Shown here in pieces: positions 58,931 to 64,000 of a stretch of 64,000 nucleotides of DNA. The stretch spans positions 13,764,001 to 13,828,000 of the forward strand of contig NC_065406.1 of the NCBI RefSeq assembly GCF_024362695.1. Direction: 5' to 3'. Within the stretch, counting starts at the first letter, position 1, and each line of letters begins with the position of its first letter. Position numbers and translations under genes: made by a program. The DNA is from Pectinophora gossypiella (Eukaryota; Arthropoda; Insecta; Lepidoptera; Gelechiidae). Below the pieces are notes generated by a model. It was not told the DNA's origin, searched no databases, and was given only the letters and a program-made list of their open reading frames with translations.

Positions 58931-59545
58931 TTGGTCAGTATCGCAATGAAAGTTAAAAATTATCTTCTCATCACTTTTTATTATCACAGTTGGCTATTAA
59001 CCATTATAGACGGTAATACTGTTGACCACTTATTGAGAATATAGTCATGAACTTAAATGTGTTATCTCCTCACCACTCAGTAAATCTCCGCAATGGTGAA
59101 GTGCCGGCCAGGCTTTACCACGAATGTGCATTGACCGCGGCGGAAATTGGTCTACAAAGCCTTTGACTAGTGTAGGCTAGAGCAGGGGTACGCACATGCA
59201 AATGTATTGAAATGTACTGCAATCATTTTAATCAGTTTGAATTTGCATTTCAATATTGCGCAAATTGTCGGCCCTGGTTAGAAACGCATGTCACTAGAGT
59301 AGAAATAGAAATGTTTTATTGTGACCGTGTGTTCGTACAAAAAGTAGTGTTATAAAAATTCAGAAGTATCGACAAAGTTAGAGCAGATGAATTTGTCTGT
59401 TATCCATGAAATTAAAAGGTTAAACGATGGAAAATCTTTATTGTTTTTCAGAACCGTAGGCTGGAAAGGCTTCTATCGCAACATGAACTATGCACCAACG
59501 CTTTCACCTGAGCGTTCTATTCATTTATATTTACTTACGTACATT
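58931..59545. other. No gene recognised
   Basis: No repeat or coding region that I can support. Confidence 0.3.
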
Positions 59546-59735
59546 TATTCAAATTCAAAATTCGAAAATGTCTTTATTCAGTAGGTAACATAGAAACACT
59601 TTCAATCGTCATTTATTTTTCATAACGACCGTCTCATCCGCCTAAAACTACTGCAGCTTCTCACAACCTGTATAGCCGAGGAATAGAAGCTGCAAGAAAA
59701 CTCGGCACAGTACGAAGTAGATGTCAGACGTTCTT
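59546..59735 (-). mobile_element. LINE 3' end with ATTCAA tail
   Basis: ATTCAAATTCAAAATTCG, then AATGTCTTTATTCAGTAGGT, CGACCGTCTCATCCGCCTAA, CAGCTTCTCACAACCTGTAT and GAAGCTGCAAGAAAACTCGG. I recognise this as a LINE 3' UTR common in moths. Confidence 0.55.
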
Positions 59736-60339
59736 TAAAAAAAAACATAAAACGTTATTATACAATACCAGTTCCCAGACAGTTAATCCCGTGCTTTCAT
59801 ATCTTCTAAATAATCACTAATATTGAATATATAAATCACTATTTATATTTAAAATACTTATTGCATATTTTGATTTGTATATCCATGAATGGACTTTAAG
59901 TTCCCGGAATAAAGCTCCCAATAAAACGACAATCGAACATCGATATCCAAATTATATATTACTTATACATAATATATATTCTGCCTGATGTGTTCAGCGT
60001 ACTCTAGTACGAATTATTGACGTTTTTTACCTGTTTCAAAACTTCTCCCCGTATTAAAACAGGTCACGTATCTCGTCCAAAATTTAAAAAACCAAATCAC
60101 CCGTAATGTCCCTGCGAAATTTGGCGCACGTCAAATTATCGACCTGAGTAAAAGTGTCAAGTCCATAATGAGCCTTTGACTCAGTATATGCACACAGTGT
60201 TGTAGCTTCACGTATATTTTTGCAATACGAGTATCCCCACATCATCATACTATTTACAAATAACTTGCGGAAAGGTCAGCAAGTTGTATTTGTTTCTTTA
60301 TCGTGACTTATTGTAAAGATACGAAAGGCATTTACTATC
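59736..60339. other. AT-rich gap, no gene recognised
   Basis: Nothing I can support. Confidence 0.3.
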
Positions 60340-61034
60340 AGAAATCAGAATCATTTATTCAACGTAATTATCATGGATAAACTTGTTGAAGGTCAATGTA
60401 ACATTTTTGAATTTACGTCATTTCGCAAGGTGTTATGGCTGAGGAGAAGAAATGACAAGAAACTGCAACAGCAACACATCTTTTAAAAACCAATGAGGAT
60501 ATACATTACAAGTTATTTAATAACTAGAGGAACACATTCAATACCAGACATTTTTATCATTTAGGTAGTCATTAATCTTATAATAAGCTTTTTTACATAA
60601 AGTAAACTTCACGTGAGCTTTAAATTTATTTTCTGACAAATTTAAAATATTATCTGGTATTTTATTGTAAAAACGTATACATAACCCCAAAAAAGATGAA
60701 TTTAATTTACTTAATCTAGAATTTTGAATAGCAATTTTATGTTTATTTCTTGTATTGTAAGTATGCCTTTCACAGTTTCTCGGAAGGAGAGATAAGTTTT
60801 TACGTACATACATAATGTTTTCATATATATATTGACTTGCGACCGTCAGTATATTTATATCTTTAAACAGCTCCCTCAAAGAGTCCCGACAACGCAGCTT
60901 ATAAATAGCGCGAACTATTTGACAACTTTCCATGTATTGTATGTATTTATGCGTACATTGCAGTAATCTTGATAGGATAGTTTCTACCTCTATAAGACCA
61001 GAATCAATAGTTTTAAGTGGTGTAGGTAACACCT
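60340..61034 (-). mobile_element. LINE reverse-transcriptase C-terminus and 3' UTR
   Basis: Minus-strand ORF of 164 codons (61032-60538): ESCQIVRAIYKLRCRDSLRE, LFKDINILTVASQYIYENIM, CERHTYNTRNKHKIAIQNSR, SSFLGLCIRFYNKIPDNIL and NKFKAHVKFTLCKKAYYKIN. This LF-LNILTV...HTYNTRNK...YNKLP...FK layout is the standard end of a Jockey/CR1-like LINE protein in moths. The 3' UTR ends in the inverse of ATCAGAATCATTTATTCAAC at 60345. The 5' part is missing; the open frame suggests moderate age. Confidence 0.8.
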
Positions 61035-61196
61035 TCTAAGTCTAGCACGGTCTACTGTTAACGGGATATGACAAAAACGAAACAAATGTATATTTTTCGC
61101 TTCTCTTAGCAGAAATACGCGTAAGTTTACAATAAATTCTATTAAGATTTCTCCCGTCTTATCTCACTATCGCACTGCCTCTAATATAATAGGGTA

Positions 61197-61435
61197 ATTC
61201 CAACTAGTCAAATCAGTTACATTTTACTAAACGTCAAAACACGAAATCAGTATGAAATTTGTATGAAAAAGCAACCTGTGACGTCATAGAACAACGTGCC
61301 AAAATGTCGCACTTATTATTAAATTGTTCTTTATTAAAATACATAAATAGAAAAAAGAATACGTTTTTGTCACCTTTAGATCTTTATTTAGTAATCAGAA
61401 TTTCATAATTTATTATTGGCCTAGGAAACTACACA
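61197..61435. repeat. Repeat C, uninterrupted copy
   Basis: AACTAGTCAAATCAGTTACA, TTTTACTAAACGTCAAAACA, ACCTGTGACGTCATAGAACA, ACCTTTAGATCTTTATTTAG and GTAATCAGAATTTCATAAT. It serves as the reference for the copy split by a Jockey LINE at 44258-45165. Confidence 0.7.
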
Positions 61436-61619
61436 ATCAAAAAATCAAAGAAAAGTCGTTAAAACACTAGTATAAAAAAAATCATAAATAATTTATGTTA
61501 CAATAAATGACTGTCGAAGGTTTGCGTGACTACACACGTGTAAATTGGTCTACAAATTATACAACCTACAATTTTCAATAGGTGTCTACCCAACTGTCAG
61601 CCTACACCTACATATTATT

Positions 61620-61896
61620 AGTGGCAGCCCTCGGGCGGTGCGAAGTGTGCCACCGGACCGGGCGCCGAAGTAGGGGGGGGAGGTGCCAAAATCAACCAAG
61701 GTTGGTCCACCTTGGCCGCAAACTAACTTTATTGGGTTAGATTGCTGCCACATAAAACTCATACCAGGTGGCCGGAAACAACATTTTTAAAAGACTTAAT
61801 AACGTAAATTTCGGTGGCCGTAAACTAATGGAAAAATTCTGAGGGGTGCCACTATGAAGTCTCGCCCCACCTAAATAATTTGCTAGGGCTGCCACT
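61620..61896. mobile_element. 277-bp GC-rich element with AGTGGCAGCCCT inverted ends
   Basis: AGTGGCAGCCCT at the left and AGGGCTGCCACT at the right. Inside, GTGCCACCG, GTGGCCGGAAAC, GGTGGCCGTAAAC and GGGGTGCCACTATGAAG form degenerate subrepeats, with a G(8) run near 61673. No coding capacity and no clear TSD. Confidence 0.6.
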
Positions 61897-61974
61897 GCAT
61901 ACTATTATAAGTATGTATATTTTTGTTATGCGCCACCGCTGCTTAGAGATCAGCCCAAAATGGACCGGATGATA

Positions 61975-62150
61975 TTCAAATCAAATCAAATACACTTTAT
62001 TGCACAGAACTTAATTTCAACAATCAGACGTAACACATGAATACAGAACAATTTGGGCGGCCTTATTGCTCTAGAGCAATTTCTTCCAGACAACCACTAC
62101 CAGGAAACAAACATTTACTAACCTTGGATGCGGGATTGTCAACAAGAAAC
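61975..62150 (-). mobile_element. LINE 3' UTR with AAATC tail
   Basis: TCAAATCAAATCAAATACAC, TTTATTGCACAGAACTTAAT, GCTCTAGAGCAATTTCTTCC and CCTTGGATGCGGGATTGTCA: inverse of 53690-53915. Confidence 0.7.
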
Positions 62151-62399
62151 AAATAAAAGTAAACTACAGTTAATATATTAATAAATACTCCATATAATAA
62201 TAATATTTACTAAACATATACCTAACCATAAGCTAAAGAAACTATAAAAATATAATAATAGACTATACACACATACAAAACAATTATTGAAATAAATAAA
62301 ATACGTCATACATACATCTATTCTGCTACTATATTTATTTACCTCATTAAATATAGACAGTATCTATTCCTATTTCTCTTTCGTACTAGGCTGTAACCG

Positions 62400-62615
62400 A
62401 TATTTTTGGCCTGCTCTTATTTGAATCAAGCTACATTTAGTATGGTACTTATTACCTATCTATGGAATGGGCTGCCGGCGTCGGTGTTTCCTAAATCTTA
62501 TAACCTGGGGTCCTTTAAATCACGGGTGAATAGGCATTTTCTGGGTAAGCTCGTTCCAACGTCGATCTCTTCTTCTCCTTGTGGAAGAATGAAGTCAAGA
62601 GCAAACCCATCTTAA
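62400..62615 (+). mobile_element. LINE C-terminal relic
   Basis: Frame 62406-62615 has LITYLWNGLPASVFPKSYNL, GSFKSRVNRHFLGKLVPTSI. W-N-LP--VFP---NL--FKSRVN--L is the usual end of moth LINE proteins. Only the last 45 or so residues are convincing. Confidence 0.65.
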
Positions 62616-62639
62616 TTTAAAAAAAAATATGGAACAGCT

Positions 62640-62885
62640 TCCGTGATCTAAGTTCAGATCGAGACATCACAAAAGTGACTTTGTAAGCCCTGGTTTGGCA
62701 TTAGTAAGACGATCCGTGCTTCAGAAAGTTAAGCCATAGGTTACTACTTACTTAATAATGTAAGTACGAAGTCGAAATATAAGCCATGTCAGGGGCCTTT
62801 AGTGGCTCAATAACAACCCTGACAGCTGGTTGATGAAGTTGGTAATCCACCTCACAACCCGTACGACATAAGAAGAAGATAGAAG
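62640..62885 (+). mobile_element. tRNA-type SINE, decayed
   Basis: AGCCCTGGTTTGG, ACGATCCGTGCTTCAGAAAG, GCCATGTCAGGGGCCTTTAG, TGGTTGATGAAGTTGGTAAT and CAACCCGTACGACATAAGAA. Confidence 0.65.
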
Positions 62886-62889
62886 ATTT

Positions 62890-63310
62890 GTTTTTTCCTG
62901 TTTGTGCAATAAAGTATTTGTTATGTTATGTTAAGATCCTTGTTTAAAGAGATTTGTTTTGTATGTTGTGTGCAATAAAGTGAGGACCTCGGTGGCGCAG
63001 CGGTAAACGCGCTCGGTATGCGATTGTTGAAGTTAAGCAACTTTCGCAAAGGCCGGTCATAGGATGGGTGACCACAAAACAAAAAAAAAATCATCTCGAG
63101 CTCCTCCATGCTTCGGAAAGAACGTTAAGCCGTTGGTCCCGGCTGCATTGGCAGTCGTTAATAACCACCAATCCGCACTGGGCCCGCGTGATGGTTTAAG
63201 GTCCGATCTCCCTATCCATCCATAGGGAAGGCCCGTGCCCCAGCAGTGGGGACGTTAATGGGCTGGTGATGATGATGCAATAAAGTATATTGTATTGTAT
63301 GGTAAGATTC
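62890..63310 (+). mobile_element. LINE 3' tails, the second split by a 5S-like SINE
   Basis: 62900-62930 ends TGTGCAATAAAGTATTTG with TTATG units. A second terminus (TGTGTGCAATAAAGT at 62967-62981) is interrupted by the SINE and resumes at 63276 with TGCAATAAAGTATATTGTAT and GTATT units. Confidence 0.75.
62982..63275 (+). mobile_element. 5S-rRNA-like chimeric SINE, full length, 11-bp TSD
   Basis: TGCAATAAAGT is duplicated at 62971-62981 and 63276-63286. GAGGACCTCGGTGGCGCAGC, GTAAACGCGCTCGGTATGCG, TTGAAGTTAAGCAACTTTCG, GGTCATAGGATGGGTGACCA, GGGCCCGCGTGATGGTTTAA and GGGCTGGTGATGATGA. Confidence 0.92.
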
Positions 63311-63674
63311 TTGTCTGTTAGTAGTCATCTCAACATCTTGACCAGACTAAGTGACAGTGCCTTTTCGAAAAAAAGAGCACGTACATTTATTTCTGTATGG
63401 ATAAAAGTTGAAGAAGACATTAACGGTTTACCGCTTACCATTTCGGTATCGCCAGGGGTATCGTGGGTCCGAAACGCCGCTTACAGTGGGACCCAACCAA
63501 AGCCGATAATTACTGTTTTCCGTTTAAAACTTTTGCCATGTGACTACCATTTCCATAAATATAGGTACCTAAAAATAATAGAGTTGTTTCGCAGGTATAA
63601 TTATTAGTTTTACAACTTACGTACGCATAGGATTTTTTTGTTGAAACGATTTGTTACATATCTATAGTATATTA

Positions 63675-63915
63675 TACAGGGTTTTAGTGACAGGGAAAAC
63701 CAGCCCAATACAGGTTAGGTCACATACCTCTGAAAATGCATTTCTCGGGAAGGTGTGTTTCCTGACGATGTTTTGCTTCACCGTTGAGTACGTGATAATC
63801 ATTATGAATATGAAAACAAATTCGACAATCATTGGTTTAGGCCTGTGCTGGTTTCGAACGTGCGATCTCAAAGTGAGACGCAAGCTCTACCAACTACTGG
63901 GTTACTTCGGAATTT
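63675..63915 (-). mobile_element. tRNA-derived SINE (same family as in ace1 intron 2)
   Basis: GGGAAAACCAGCCCAATACA, GGTCACATACCTCTGAAAAT, TCGACAATCATTGGTTTAGG, GCTGGTTTCGAACGTGCG (B box) and CAAGCTCTACCAACTACTGG (A box). The first bases (ACAGGGTTTTAGTGACA) are a family A MITE end. Confidence 0.65.
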
Positions 63916-63942
63916 AAGGAATAAATAAATAAAACCACAGCC

Positions 63943-64000
63943 TTCTTCTATCGTGTGGGTTGTGAGGTGAATCACCAACCTCATCAACCCTGGTGTCAGG
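63943..64000 (-). mobile_element. tRNA-type SINE tail, cut by the window's right edge
   Basis: TTCTTCTATCGTGTGGGTTG, TGAGGTGAATCACCAACCTC and AACCCTGGTGTCAGG: the 3' end of the HaSE-like family on the minus strand. Confidence 0.8.

Overview
The window is nuclear DNA from a lepidopteran insect, almost certainly a moth. Three things point there: an ace-1-type acetylcholinesterase gene of insect form, small multi-exon genes with canonical GT-AG introns, and a dense load of repeats of kinds known from moths (tRNA- and 5S-like SINEs, Jockey and RTE LINE tails, mariner relics, palindromic MITEs). I could not identify the species.

Genes lie only in the left third, all on the minus strand. (1) 15805-19082: acetylcholinesterase 1 (ace1). 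I rebuilt it as three coding exons giving a 695-residue GPI-anchored enzyme with an intact triad and wild-type residues at the classic insecticide-resistance sites. (2) 2740-9132: a seven-exon gene for a 229-residue secreted protein resembling the mite group 7 allergen / JH-binding (TULIP) type. Every junction joins in frame, although each exon is too short to stand out alone. (3) 498-579: the signal-peptide exon of a probable tandem relative that continues past the left edge. Introns of these genes hold many mobile elements.

From about 20 kb to the right edge I found no convincing host gene. This may be ace1 5' intron or intergenic DNA. It is a layered record of transposition: five 5S-like chimeric SINEs, many tRNA-type SINEs, 5'-truncated Jockey copies with one shared 3' end, RTE 3' ends, and two palindromic MITE families. 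Target-site duplications (TSDs) let several nested insertions be ordered.

The most unusual structures are two giant palindromes. One is 2049 bp (37156-39204), with equal 823-bp arms, a 403-bp loop, a 9-bp TSD inside a SINE and many subterminal TGTGCCCC motifs. The other is 1606 bp (20774-22379), with equal 755-bp arms around a transposase-like coding scrap. Others are a nine-copy 113-bp tandem array between perfect 18-bp inverted repeats (10943-12921), a run of 20-bp CTAG-centred palindromes at about 30-bp spacing in an intron (2928-3058), and a minisatellite whose alternate units carry a segment in opposite orientation (43400-44110). All calls come from reading and hand translation; family names for repeats are by resemblance and were not checked against any database.
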